From: Euryarchaeota archaeon UBA486
Lineage (GTDB): Archaea > Thermoplasmatota > Poseidoniia > Poseidoniales > Poseidoniaceae
DNA: 64,000 bases
Reading direction: 5' to 3'
Assembly (NCBI GenBank): GCA_002497765.1
Contig: DAET01000046.1
Location: forward strand, 82,429 to 146,428
The position numbers and the translations under genes are program-made. Shown in pieces: positions 41,167-49,155 of the stretch (positions within the stretch are counted from its first letter, which is position 1; each line of letters opens with the position of its first letter). The notes under the pieces are model-generated. The model saw nothing but the letters and a program-made list of their open reading frames with translations. It had not been told where the DNA came from and made no database searches.

Positions 41167-43671
41167 ATGAAACATCGCACCATCCGATCAACCGCCCAAC
41201 GCCAGATTCTGGTTTGGTTGCGCCATGGCCCCTCAACGGTGTCGGACATCGCCAAGCAGTTCTCCATGCGTATGCCCCACGCTTCGCTTGCATGTCGCCA
41301 ACTGAGGGAAGCCGGGTTGGTAACAAGGGACGAGCGCGGTGGGCTCCGAAATGCGCCGATCTATCTGAGCCAACTTGGTCATGATCGACTCGAAGAAGAT
41401 GCGCTCGGAAAAATGCAGCAGTATGCGGTGGAACTCAGTGCATCCCGCCACCCAATGGTGCTTCATGCCGATGAGGCCAACGTGCTGCTTGCTTACATGG
41501 AACCCCCTGAATCGTCCTTCGTTTTCGTGGGCGAACGAACAGGAGGCGGCTCGACTTCTTCCAGTGGAAATTCAGGGGGGGCGTGGGTGCTGGCGCCGCG
41601 TCATGCTGTCAAGTGGTACACGGTCACCGATGCAACCGCTTCTGCACCTCCTGCGCCGAGAGAAGCCAGCACACTCGCAGCGTTTGAATCGACGCAACAA
41701 CGCATTGGATTGGTTCGCGGCGTCGTGCTTGAGCAGCGAGGCCATCGAGGGTTGGTCGAAGGGCAGTCGTTCACCATGGAGACGGGTCGCGGGTTGGATG
41801 TACCCTCCGTCCTATCATCGGGGCAGGTTGAAATCGGCACCGTGCCGGGATTGAATGGAGGTTATGCACCATCCAACGGGCTCCTGGCTCATCTTCGATC
41901 CGCAGCCCATCGAAACTTGTTGATTGGAAACGTCGTTCATGGCGCCATTGCCCTCAGCGACGGCCCTGTCACCTCACCCGTGCCCCTGCCGTTTTCCGTG
42001 TTGCACCTTTGGCTTCAACTGAAACACCCTCGCATGGCGACTGCACGGCGGAAAGAACACTACCGAGCGTTGGTCATGGAACTTGAGACGGGCATGGAAC
42101 AAGATGTGTCGCCACTCATGCGTTCGCTTCTTCTTGAATTCGGAGAGCAACAATGGACACATGATTCGTTGCGCCCCGGTTGGTTCAACACCCACGGCGT
42201 AACTGAACGCGCCGTTCTGGCCGTGCTTCACCACATCATGGAGGACGGCCGGATTCCATTTGTGGTGGATTGGGCGTTTGAACAACCGGATGCCCCGGTG
42301 TTGTCTCGCTGGCTCACTCACCCGGCTTGCAGAGCGGTGGTGACGCGCCATGGCGGTCTTCCTGAATCAAAGGGAAGCTCCTTGTTGGTTGACGGTCAAG
42401 ACTTGGGGACGGTTGAGGTTCAGTTGAGCCGCTCCGTCAAGTTCGACCTCAACCTGCATCTCGACGATAGGGAACCGATGGCTCATCGCCAACGAATGGA
42501 GGCTGTGCCGCGCAATGCAGAAGAGTTGTTGGCGGCCTCAGTTGGCCACCCACAACGGGGGTTTTCATCGACTTTCCCTGACGGATTGGCCGGCCAGCGT
42601 CTCACGGAAGCGCTTCACTTGTTTCCGACGGGCGATGAGGTCAAGGCGAATGCACTGGAATCCACCGACGCACTGGCGTCATGGGTCGCCTCGCCCCCGG
42701 CCCATCGTCCAGCCCGTTGGATTCGCCTGCGAGACCGTCTCCCAGGTGGTTGGGTTGAATTGATGCCCGTTCATGATGTGCCGATGGCTGATCTTCCGCT
42801 TGCCTTGGCCTCAGGCGGGCGTTCATGGCGGCGCAAGGCGCTCCAACGAATTCATGCAGAAGCGGCCCATGACATCACCACGGTACTGCGGTGGCGTCAG
42901 CACCTCCAGCACGACGAGGAACACCGTGTTGCTGTAGCCACCTGCATGTTGTGTTCGCTCAACCCCTCGCTTCCAGAGCATGCCGCCTTGTTCGACGATG
43001 CAAGCCGAGTGTGGTTCGAGGCCCCCATGAACGAACAAGAGGTGCTGGAATGCATCTTCGGCCCGTCCACGACTGGCCATGATGGAGCCTTGCTTCGACG
43101 GTGGATGGACCGTTCCATGCTCCAGCCAAAAGGTTCGATGTTGCGTGCTTGGGCCACCGGTTTGGGCATCGCCGAACGTCAGGAACCGTGGCTTCCTGAA
43201 ACACAGCGAGCCCTGATGGGGGTGCTCCCACCGACGTGGTGGTCTCCTTTTGCACAAACCTGGCTGACGGCCCAACTGGCCAGCCAAACAGGCCGCAGTT
43301 GGCTTGCCGAGTTTGAATGCAGTTGGCCCGCCTTGTTGGCGCGGGGCTTCGGTGAGCGGTCCCACTTCCCAGGCCATGCTGGCGAACACCCTGGCTTCAC
43401 CCTCGACTCCACGTCGCTTCTCCCGGTTCAACTTCTGCCTGAGGGAGTGGGAAAGGCAGCGTTGACGGACATGTATGCGATGGTGTATGCGCTCGAGCAA
43501 GGTGCGCCAGTTCCGGTGCTTTCCACGCATCCGTCTGCGGGCTGGCTGGTCCGTCCGGTTGACCAATGGCCGGTGTTTGGAAGGGATGTCATGACCGTGG
43601 GCGACCCCGACATCGGCGAGGTGTTGTTCACGCGGAGCTTCCATGCACGCCACCTTCGCTCACGCCGATGA
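41167..43671 (+). CDS. 834-residue protein with N-terminal winged helix, unknown function
   Basis: The first 80 residues form a MarR/ArsR-like winged helix (RQILVWLRHGPSTVSDIAKQ, MPHASLACRQLREAGLVTRD, then a wing). The remaining 750 residues have no domain I recognise. They are soluble, rich in Trp, His, Leu and Pro, with a low-complexity Gly/Ser patch near 125-140, and look mostly helical in the last third. There is no Walker motif, protease triad or nuclease signature that I can see. The gene has its own AT-rich promoter and stands opposite a small winged-helix gene. It could be a DNA-linked sensor or an effector whose N-terminus autoregulates; both are speculation. Confidence 0.75.
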   Translation: MKHRTIRSTAQRQILVWLRHGPSTVSDIAKQFSMRMPHASLACRQLREAGLVTRDERGGLRNAPIYLSQLGHDRLEEDALGKMQQYAVELSASRHPMVLHADEANVLLAYMEPPESSFVFVGERTGGGSTSSSGNSGGAWVLAPRHAVKWYTVTDATASAPPAPREASTLAAFESTQQRIGLVRGVVLEQRGHRGLVEGQSFTMETGRGLDVPSVLSSGQVEIGTVPGLNGGYAPSNGLLAHLRSAAHRNLLIGNVVHGAIALSDGPVTSPVPLPFSVLHLWLQLKHPRMATARRKEHYRALVMELETGMEQDVSPLMRSLLLEFGEQQWTHDSLRPGWFNTHGVTERAVLAVLHHIMEDGRIPFVVDWAFEQPDAPVLSRWLTHPACRAVVTRHGGLPESKGSSLLVDGQDLGTVEVQLSRSVKFDLNLHLDDREPMAHRQRMEAVPRNAEELLAASVGHPQRGFSSTFPDGLAGQRLTEALHLFPTGDEVKANALESTDALASWVASPPAHRPARWIRLRDRLPGGWVELMPVHDVPMADLPLALASGGRSWRRKALQRIHAEAAHDITTVLRWRQHLQHDEEHRVAVATCMLCSLNPSLPEHAALFDDASRVWFEAPMNEQEVLECIFGPSTTGHDGALLRRWMDRSMLQPKGSMLRAWATGLGIAERQEPWLPETQRALMGVLPPTWWSPFAQTWLTAQLASQTGRSWLAEFECSWPALLARGFGERSHFPGHAGEHPGFTLDSTSLLPVQLLPEGVGKAALTDMYAMVYALEQGAPVPVLSTHPSAGWLVRPVDQWPVFGRDVMTVGDPDIGEVLFTRSFHARHLRSRR

Positions 43672-43702
43672 ATTGATATGGAGTCGTCCGGAGGCGATGT
43701 TA

Positions 43703-43996
43703 CCGTACCTGCAACATCAGGCTGAGCGACTGTGAAATGAGCAATGACGTCTGACACCACGTGTACGGCCGCAATCGAAGACTGGGACGACCCTTCGGGG
43801 AGTGAATTCCGGTGCAAATGCGGTAAACCATCGGTGGGTTATGGGTCCTTGTGCGACGCAAGAATGAACGCAAGACAACCACCTTACCGGACAGTACGCC
43901 CCGACACCGAGGGTCAGGCCTCGGAGGAAACAGTGAACAAGGCCGTTAGGTGTTGGGGCACAGTCCCATGATGCCCTTCTCAGCGGGAGACGGGGC
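43703..43996 (+). ncRNA. Candidate structured non-coding RNA, unidentified
   Basis: The 342-bp gap 43672-44013 is full of long-range complementarity. Stems seen by eye: CCGTAC 43703-43708 with GTACGG 43763-43768; TGGGAC 43783-43788 with GTCCCA 43963-43968; CCC-TTCG-GGG 43791-43800; CGGTAA 43821-43826 with TTACCG 43884-43889; CTTGTG-CGA-CGCAAG 43848-43862; GCCCCGACAC 43898-43907 with GTGTTGGGGC 43950-43959; inside it CGAGG 43908-43912 with CCTCG 43919-43923; and a bulged 9-bp hairpin 43973-43996. The plus strand is assumed from the neighbours. The segment GTCAGGCCTCGGAGGAAACAG (43913-43933 region) recalls the SRP helix 8 apex but deviates from it. Ends are approximate. Confidence 0.5.
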
Positions 43997-44013
43997 GATG
44001 ACCTCAAAGGCTC

Positions 44014-45051
44014 GTGGCCGAACCAACCCTCATGGGAGAGGCTCCCCGTTTCAACCGATGTTTGGTGGGCGGTACCTTTGACCGCCTTCATGCCGGCCAT
44101 CGTTTGCTTCTCGATGCCGCAGCGCGAGCGGCAGCACACGTTGAAGTTCACATCACGAGCGACAAGATGGCCGACCAAAAGTCGGTGAACATGCAGTCGT
44201 TTGAGACGCGTCGAGACGAAGTGCTCAACTGGGCAGAACGTCATGCGCCACGCCGAGTTTCCGTCCATGAACTGACCGATATCCACGGGCCTGCCCCACA
44301 TCATCCCGAAGCTGACTGCATCGTCGCCACGCCCGAAACAAAAGGCGAATGCGAGCGGATCAACGTGAAGCGTATGGAGCATGCCCTTCCTCCGCTCCAT
44401 ATCGTAGAGGTGGCGCATCTTCGGGAGGTTGATGGCGCCATCATCAGTTCAACCCGCATTCGAAACGGGTTGGTGGACCCGGACGGTCACCCCTGGATGA
44501 CAACAACGTGGAGGCAAGCTGTGCTTCGCATGCACCCGAGGGCCGAACCCGAACTGAAATCCCCCATGGGCACGCTCTACAAAGGCCCTGAATCCACACC
44601 TGAGATCGCGATGTCGGCGGCGCTTGAGGACCTCGACACATCCGAGATCATTCTCATCGCTGTGGGTGACGTGACCGTCGCCACCTTGCTGGCGATGGAC
44701 GTCGTTCCCGACATGGCGTTTGTTGACGGGCAAACAAAGCGCCAAGCCTTGGATGAGGACGACCAGGTGGATTTGTCGAAGTTCCCGCATCGGCTTGATG
44801 CAACCAATCCAGCCGGCGTGTTGACCCCAAATTTACGGGAGGCCATCGAGCAAGCCTCCGCCCTGGAAGAGCCCGTGGTGGTTGTGGTGGATGGCGAGGA
44901 AGACCTGGCGCCGCTGTTCATCCACTTGCACGTTCCTCTTCACGCGGTGGTGTTGTACGGCCAGCCGCACACCGGGGTGGTGGTTCAGCCCAGCAGCCTC
45001 GCGACCAAGATGCGATGCCGTCGCCTTCTCGAGTTGTTTGAGGTGGAGTGA
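44014..45051 (+). CDS. Fusion: phosphopantetheine adenylyltransferase + GTP-dependent dephospho-CoA kinase
   Basis: One polypeptide carries the last two steps of CoA synthesis. Residues 1-180 are the archaeal adenylyltransferase: GGTFDRLHAGH (19-29, HxGH motif) and ISSTRIR (144-150). Residues 185-345 match the archaeal GTP-dependent dephospho-CoA kinase family (DUF359): VGDVTVATLL (217-226), VVDGEEDLA (291-299) and LYGQPHTGVV (314-323). The halves are normally separate proteins in archaea. The start is GTG 44014; ATG 44032 would still keep both domains and resembles stand-alone enzymes. The stop touches the glycosyltransferase start (TGATTG). Confidence 0.9.
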   Translation: MAEPTLMGEAPRFNRCLVGGTFDRLHAGHRLLLDAAARAAAHVEVHITSDKMADQKSVNMQSFETRRDEVLNWAERHAPRRVSVHELTDIHGPAPHHPEADCIVATPETKGECERINVKRMEHALPPLHIVEVAHLREVDGAIISSTRIRNGLVDPDGHPWMTTTWRQAVLRMHPRAEPELKSPMGTLYKGPESTPEIAMSAALEDLDTSEIILIAVGDVTVATLLAMDVVPDMAFVDGQTKRQALDEDDQVDLSKFPHRLDATNPAGVLTPNLREAIEQASALEEPVVVVVDGEEDLAPLFIHLHVPLHAVVLYGQPHTGVVVQPSSLATKMRCRRLLELFEVE

Positions 45052-46164
45052 TTGGCTGAACCCCTCGTGTCCATCACCGTTTGCGTACGCGACGGCGCTC
45101 ATTGGATTGCGGGTTGCCTTGACGCGCTCATCGCTCAAACCTACCCTTCGTTCGAAATCCTGGTGGTCAATGACGGCTCGACGGACGATGCTGCGTCGGT
45201 GCTGGAACCTTACCATGATCCTGAGGGGGTGAACGGTGTTCCACTCCGCGTTCATCATCAAGCACCGCTTGGATTGTCTGCCGGCCGCCAATGGGCAGTC
45301 GAGCACGCGAAAGGTGATTGGGTGGCCATCACCGACATTGATGTACGCCCTGAACCGGACTGGATCACCAATCTTGTGGCCCACATTCATCCTGTTGATG
45401 AGCGGGAGCAGGTGGTCGCCGTGACCGGTCGCACCGTTTTTGAACAGGCCAACGACCTCGTCAGTCGTCTTCGTTCGGTTGAAATCGCCGCCAAATATCG
45501 CGCTCGGCCCCGAAGAACGAGTTTAGCGAACGGCCCCTGTTCCATGTTCCAAAAAGAAGCCCTCTTGGCGGTGGGTGGATTTGATCCGTCGTGGTACCAC
45601 GCCGAAGACATGGAGGTGAGCCTTCGCCTCCTTCAGGCAGGAGGCACCATCGTCTACGCCCGGGATGCGCTGGTGAAGCACGTGCCCGAAACCGGTGCCG
45701 CTCATTTCCTGGCAAAACGTCGCCGAGACGCTCGTGCGCACGTTCGGATTGTTCGCCACCATCCAAAACGGCAACGCAGCGGACCAGGCTTTGATTTCCT
45801 GGGCAGTTCCACCATGGTGCTGTGCTTGCTTCCCCTCTGGCTTGCCATCCTTGGATCGGGCGCACCGTTCATCTTCGGATTGATGTCAGGAGAATTCGGG
45901 TTTGACCAAACCGCCGTTGACCATTGGGAAACCCGAGTGTTGCTCGCGGCCTTCCTCATGCTCCTCATTCACGAATTGCTCCTCTGGCGGGGACGGTTGG
46001 GTGTGGTGAATCGAGAAGTGATGCGGTCGGCGCCCACCAACAAAATCGTCGCCATGCTCGGTGTTCGCCGTCTCACGTTCCGCTGGAGCCTTGCACTGTG
46101 GCACGGCTTGTTGCTCGGATTGTTCGATGCCCTTCTCGGGCGAAACGGCCATCGTCGGTCGTGA
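45052..46164 (+). CDS. Family 2 glycosyltransferase with C-terminal membrane helices
   Basis: The 370-residue protein has the GT-A start VSITVCVRDGAHWIAGCLDAL and the NDGSTDD nucleotide-binding loop. A metal-binding acidic motif lies in AITDIDVRPEPDW and the acceptor-side catalytic region reads WYHAEDMEVSLRL (ED at the usual place). Two or three helices follow (TMVLCLLPLWLAILGSG, LLAAFLMLLIHELLLW). It should transfer an activated sugar to a lipid or protein at the membrane. It begins with TTG directly after the CoA fusion gene, with AGGTGGAG just upstream. Confidence 0.88.
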   Translation: MAEPLVSITVCVRDGAHWIAGCLDALIAQTYPSFEILVVNDGSTDDAASVLEPYHDPEGVNGVPLRVHHQAPLGLSAGRQWAVEHAKGDWVAITDIDVRPEPDWITNLVAHIHPVDEREQVVAVTGRTVFEQANDLVSRLRSVEIAAKYRARPRRTSLANGPCSMFQKEALLAVGGFDPSWYHAEDMEVSLRLLQAGGTIVYARDALVKHVPETGAAHFLAKRRRDARAHVRIVRHHPKRQRSGPGFDFLGSSTMVLCLLPLWLAILGSGAPFIFGLMSGEFGFDQTAVDHWETRVLLAAFLMLLIHELLLWRGRLGVVNREVMRSAPTNKIVAMLGVRRLTFRWSLALWHGLLLGLFDALLGRNGHRRS

Positions 46165-46166
46165 AC

Positions 46167-46715
46167 TCAATCGATGTTCTCGTCGCCAGGTGGGGCACGG
46201 CTGGCGTGGTTCAAGGCCACACCTGCCGCCATGAGGGCGATGGTGACCGAATACACGCCAACATCAATCCAACCCTTGTGGGCGATTCCGAAGTAAAGGT
46301 AGAACGCAAGACCGAGCAGGAGGCACCATGCAGCCATGGTTCGCTGGCCGCCGGCCACCGAGGTGTCGTTGAGGGCCGTCCAGGTATCGTTGATAACGAG
46401 GCCGCGGAACCAGTCTGCAACGGGTTGTTGCTGGTTGATGGTCTTGGAACCGAAGGCGATGAGCGCTGCGCATCCGGCCATGAAGATGGTGTCACCAAGG
46501 ACTTCGAAATGGAAGCCATCTTTTGCTTCGCCAAAGGCTGCGTTGGTGGCTTCAAAGGTGAGCAGGCCACCCCAGGAGACGTGGTAGGTCGGGTGAATCA
46601 TGCCGAACATGTTCAGAGCGGCCAGGACCAATCCCCATAGGCCGACGCAGACCATGACGGACGCATAAACGGGCACCTTTCCGCTGGTGGATTGGGCGGT
46701 TGCATCGTCGCTCAT
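46167..46715 (-). CDS. Four-helix membrane protein, unknown
   Basis: The 182-residue protein has hydrophobic segments VPVYASVMVCVGLWGLVLAALN, LGDTIFMAGCAALIAFG, TMAAWCLLLGLAFYLYFG and VGVYSVTIALMAAGVAL. A short polar head (MSDDATAQSTSG) and an acidic tail (DENID) flank them. ATG 46715 is chosen over the longer open frame, because the extra stretch has no membrane or family character. It is convergent with the glycosyltransferase (2 bp apart) and lies 68 bp downstream of orc1. No family recognised. Confidence 0.7.
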   Translation of the reverse strand: MSDDATAQSTSGKVPVYASVMVCVGLWGLVLAALNMFGMIHPTYHVSWGGLLTFEATNAAFGEAKDGFHFEVLGDTIFMAGCAALIAFGSKTINQQQPVADWFRGLVINDTWTALNDTSVAGGQRTMAAWCLLLGLAFYLYFGIAHKGWIDVGVYSVTIALMAAGVALNHASRAPPGDENID

Positions 46716-46783
46716 GGGCCCTGCGACTTGCGAACTGCATTTAAGCACACCGAAACGGGTGAACTCCGAACGAAACCACGTCC

Positions 46784-48025
46784 TCACAACGAGGTTTGGT
46801 GGTGGTAGTTGGAATTGAACACCGTGCGCATCTCTTCTTCGGCGGTGCCCATGATTTCACGAACGTCCACGTTGGCGGGGATGCAGGAATTGATTTCCTT
46901 GGACCGGCCATAACGGCCCTTGCTCACGGTGCGCGCCGTGACCAAACCCAGCATGTCAAGGTTGGAAATCAATCCGGAAATTCGGCGTTGAGTGAGTGGG
47001 TTTTGCCTGATGTGCTTGCAGGCTTGGCGGTAGATGTCGTACACTTGGCCGGTTTGGACGTTGCGCAATCCGTTCTGTTCGTTGAGGAGAATGGCGGCAA
47101 GAACCAGTTTTTGTTGGCTGGGGAGGGTGGCGATCACGGGCGTCATTTGGTCGGATTCAATCTGACTCTGGGCAATGCGAACGTGGTTTTGGTTCACGAT
47201 GGATTCGCCAGACTGTTCGGCCTTTTCAGCTGAAATCCTGAGTAAATCCAATGCGCACCGTGCGTCCCCATGTTCTTGCGCAGCCAGTGCCGCACACAAC
47301 TCGATGACGCCGGGCCCAATGGCTTCGGCGTCCAACCCTTCTTGAGCGCGTTGGCGGAGAATGTCCTGGAGCTGTTCGGCGTCGTAGGGTCGGAACAGCA
47401 CGTCCAACTGCCCGAGTCGAGATCGGACACGAGGGTCAAGGAAATCGGTGAATTTGAGGTCGTTGGAAATGCCAATGACGCACGAACGGGCGTGCTTGAG
47501 CGAGGCGTTCATGCTGGTCAGGTTGTACAGGAGGTCATCGCCGGCCTTGCGAACAAGGTGGTCAATTTCGTCGAGAACGATCACAAACACACCGCCACGT
47601 CGGTCCATTCTTCGCACAAGTTCGTTGAAGACACGGTCGGTGGGCCAACCTGTGAAAGGAATCTCATCTTGTTCAAAATCCTCAAGCAGTGAATTTCCGA
47701 TGTGGCTGAGCACCCGGTATTGCGTGTCAATTTGCCGACAATTGACCATGATGGACTCCACCTGGCGACCCATGGTCTGGCCTTTGGCTCGAAGGTGATG
47801 ACAGACGTAATCCGTGACGGCCGTTTTCCCGGCTCCCGTCACCCCGTAGAGGGTCATGTTACTGGGGATGTGGCCCTTCAGGGCTTCCCACAGGTTGTAG
47901 GAAATTTTCTCAATCTCTTCCTGTCGATGAGGAAGTTGAGAGGGGCGGTAATTGTGGCGAAGATGTTCCTTGTTTTTGAAGAGGGTTTTCTGGGAAACAA
48001 ACTTGTCAAAGATGTTGGTTTCCAT
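46784..48025 (-). CDS. cdc6: Origin recognition protein Orc1/Cdc6
   Basis: Archaeal Orc1/Cdc6 binds origins and loads MCM. The 413-residue AAA+ protein has Walker A YGVTGAGKTAV, Walker B VFVIVLDEIDHL, sensor 1 GISNDLKF, sensor 2 around EHGDARCALDLLR and a C-terminal winged helix (LTQRRISGLISNLDMLGLV). GGGAGGTGA lies 8 nt before the ATG. Archaeal origins are often beside such genes, so the 210-bp upstream gap is an origin candidate. The gene may be one of several orc1 paralogues. Confidence 0.95.
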   Translation of the reverse strand: METNIFDKFVSQKTLFKNKEHLRHNYRPSQLPHRQEEIEKISYNLWEALKGHIPSNMTLYGVTGAGKTAVTDYVCHHLRAKGQTMGRQVESIMVNCRQIDTQYRVLSHIGNSLLEDFEQDEIPFTGWPTDRVFNELVRRMDRRGGVFVIVLDEIDHLVRKAGDDLLYNLTSMNASLKHARSCVIGISNDLKFTDFLDPRVRSRLGQLDVLFRPYDAEQLQDILRQRAQEGLDAEAIGPGVIELCAALAAQEHGDARCALDLLRISAEKAEQSGESIVNQNHVRIAQSQIESDQMTPVIATLPSQQKLVLAAILLNEQNGLRNVQTGQVYDIYRQACKHIRQNPLTQRRISGLISNLDMLGLVTARTVSKGRYGRSKEINSCIPANVDVREIMGTAEEEMRTVFNSNYHHQTSL

Positions 48026-48060
48026 TGAATTTCACCTCCCTATTTATACCAAGGACGAGG

Positions 48061-48166
48061 GAGTCAATTGCCGACTCACCGCCATGAGTTGGCTGAGTCC
48101 GAGTCCCCCTTATATGCCTGTCCACGGGGAGCGATGGAAGGCCTTGATTTGGTGAAGAGTGGACTC
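48061..48166. promoter_or_regulatory. Array of GAGTC/GACTC sites upstream of orc1 (operator or origin candidate)
   Basis: Five copies of the same pentamer occur within 106 bp: GAGTC 48061-48065, GACTC 48073-48077, GAGTC 48095-48099, GAGTC 48101-48105 and GACTC 48162-48166. The first two form an inverted repeat around AATTGCC. The array overlaps the only non-coding DNA beside orc1. The remaining gap up to 48235 is AT-rich (GGATATAAAGTTAGGG, AAAATGAGTGAAAATG), as expected of an unwinding element. No canonical ORB is seen. Confidence 0.4.
48109..48116 (-). promoter_or_regulatory. TATA box for orc1
   Basis: On the minus strand the site is CATATAAG, which would start transcription near 48087 and give a leader of about 60 nt carrying the GAGTC sites. 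A second TATA-like element (GTATAAATA, 48040-48048) is too close to the ATG for standard spacing. Confidence 0.4.
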
Positions 48167-48235
48167 CTCAATGGTGGATATAAAGTTAGGGCAAAATGAG
48201 TGAAAATGAACATTTTCGGAGCCACGAATTTGAGG

Positions 48236-49024
48236 TCAGGAATTGACCACCCATCGTTCGCCGGACCACTCAATGCTCATCCGGTCGCTCAGGTGGATGA
48301 CATGGTCGGCAAACTCGGGGAATTCCGATTCAAGGACGGTCGCAAACGATGAGGGTTCGTCGATGTAGGTGTGGGTGATGCCCAACGGCGTCTTGCAGCG
48401 CTCCGAGAGGGCGCGAACATCCATTGGTTTGTGATGATGGGTCGAGGGAACCCAATCGGGAAAACCCATCTCCAGGATGGCGAAGTTCGAGCGTTCAATC
48501 GCGTCGTAGAGCGTGTCGCACGGCCCCGAGTCGCCGCTGTGGACGAACGATGCTCCGCTCGGGTGCTCGAAACGGTAGCCGTGAGGCTCAACGGCGTCGT
48601 CGTGATGCACCTCAAAGCGTTCCCACCGCCACCCGTCATCGAGCTCACCAACATCTTCCATGACCCATGTGACATGCTCGATCATGCTGTCAAGTGAACC
48701 GGGAAAGGCCAACTGGCACAACTGCGTGAGCCGTTCCTTCACGAACGGGGTTCCCACCACGGTCAGCGGTTCGACGCCGTCGCGGTCCGAGATGTACTTG
48801 CGCTCCAAGAGGAGAAACGGAAAGCCGAACACATGGTCTCCGTGCACGTGCGTGATGAACACGGTTCGTAGGTCGGCGATGTTCATGCCGTGTCGTCGAA
48901 GCCCCGCCAGCGCCGTGGGAGGTGCGTCAATGATGTGCTGCTGGTCGAACATGGCGAACGAGTGGTGCCGTCCGTGGGGAAGGAAGGCGTTTCCCGTGCC
49001 GAGCATGTCGATGCGGGGGGCCAT
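48236..49024 (-). CDS. RNase Z-like metallo-beta-lactamase-fold hydrolase
   Basis: The 262-residue protein has the metallo-beta-lactamase metal motif THVHGDH, an earlier MLGTGNAFLP start strand and further ligands in HSGDSGPCD and ITHTYID. This order fits ribonuclease Z (tRNA 3' processing) and related arylsulfatase-like enzymes. It lacks a clear long exosite arm. Length is slightly short of archaeal RNase Z (about 300). The ATG at 49024 is chosen; the open frame continues upstream without similarity. It is divergent from the flavoprotein reductase across 131 bp with a shared AT-rich patch (GATATAG near 49106). Confidence 0.82.
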   Translation of the reverse strand: MAPRIDMLGTGNAFLPHGRHHSFAMFDQQHIIDAPPTALAGLRRHGMNIADLRTVFITHVHGDHVFGFPFLLLERKYISDRDGVEPLTVVGTPFVKERLTQLCQLAFPGSLDSMIEHVTWVMEDVGELDDGWRWERFEVHHDDAVEPHGYRFEHPSGASFVHSGDSGPCDTLYDAIERSNFAILEMGFPDWVPSTHHHKPMDVRALSERCKTPLGITHTYIDEPSSFATVLESEFPEFADHVIHLSDRMSIEWSGERWVVNS

Positions 49025-49155
49025 GACGCTGGGAGTCCCTGCGCCTTCTTGTTCCCATCGGTTGGTGAGGTTTGGTGCAGGGATGCGAGGGCATACCAAG
49101 GATGATATAGCCACCTTTGGTGCCAAAATCAACCCCCGTGGTATGAGGTGACGCA

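Noticed and set aside
43800..43960. Assignment of the folded RNA as RNase P or SRP RNA
   Set aside because: Short stretches look like RNase P (CGGTAAACC, AGAATGAACG...CTTACC) or SRP helix 8 (GTCAGGCC...GGAAACAG), but the conserved core sequences are not all present or not in the right order, so no name is given.
43744..43971. A 75-residue ORF with a CKCG...C pattern (possible zinc ribbon)
   Set aside because: It lies entirely inside the dense stem set 43703-43996, has no good ribosome site, uses codons (AGA, GTA, TTA-like) unlike its neighbours and ends in low-similarity sequence. An RNA gene explains the region better, although a small protein is not excluded.
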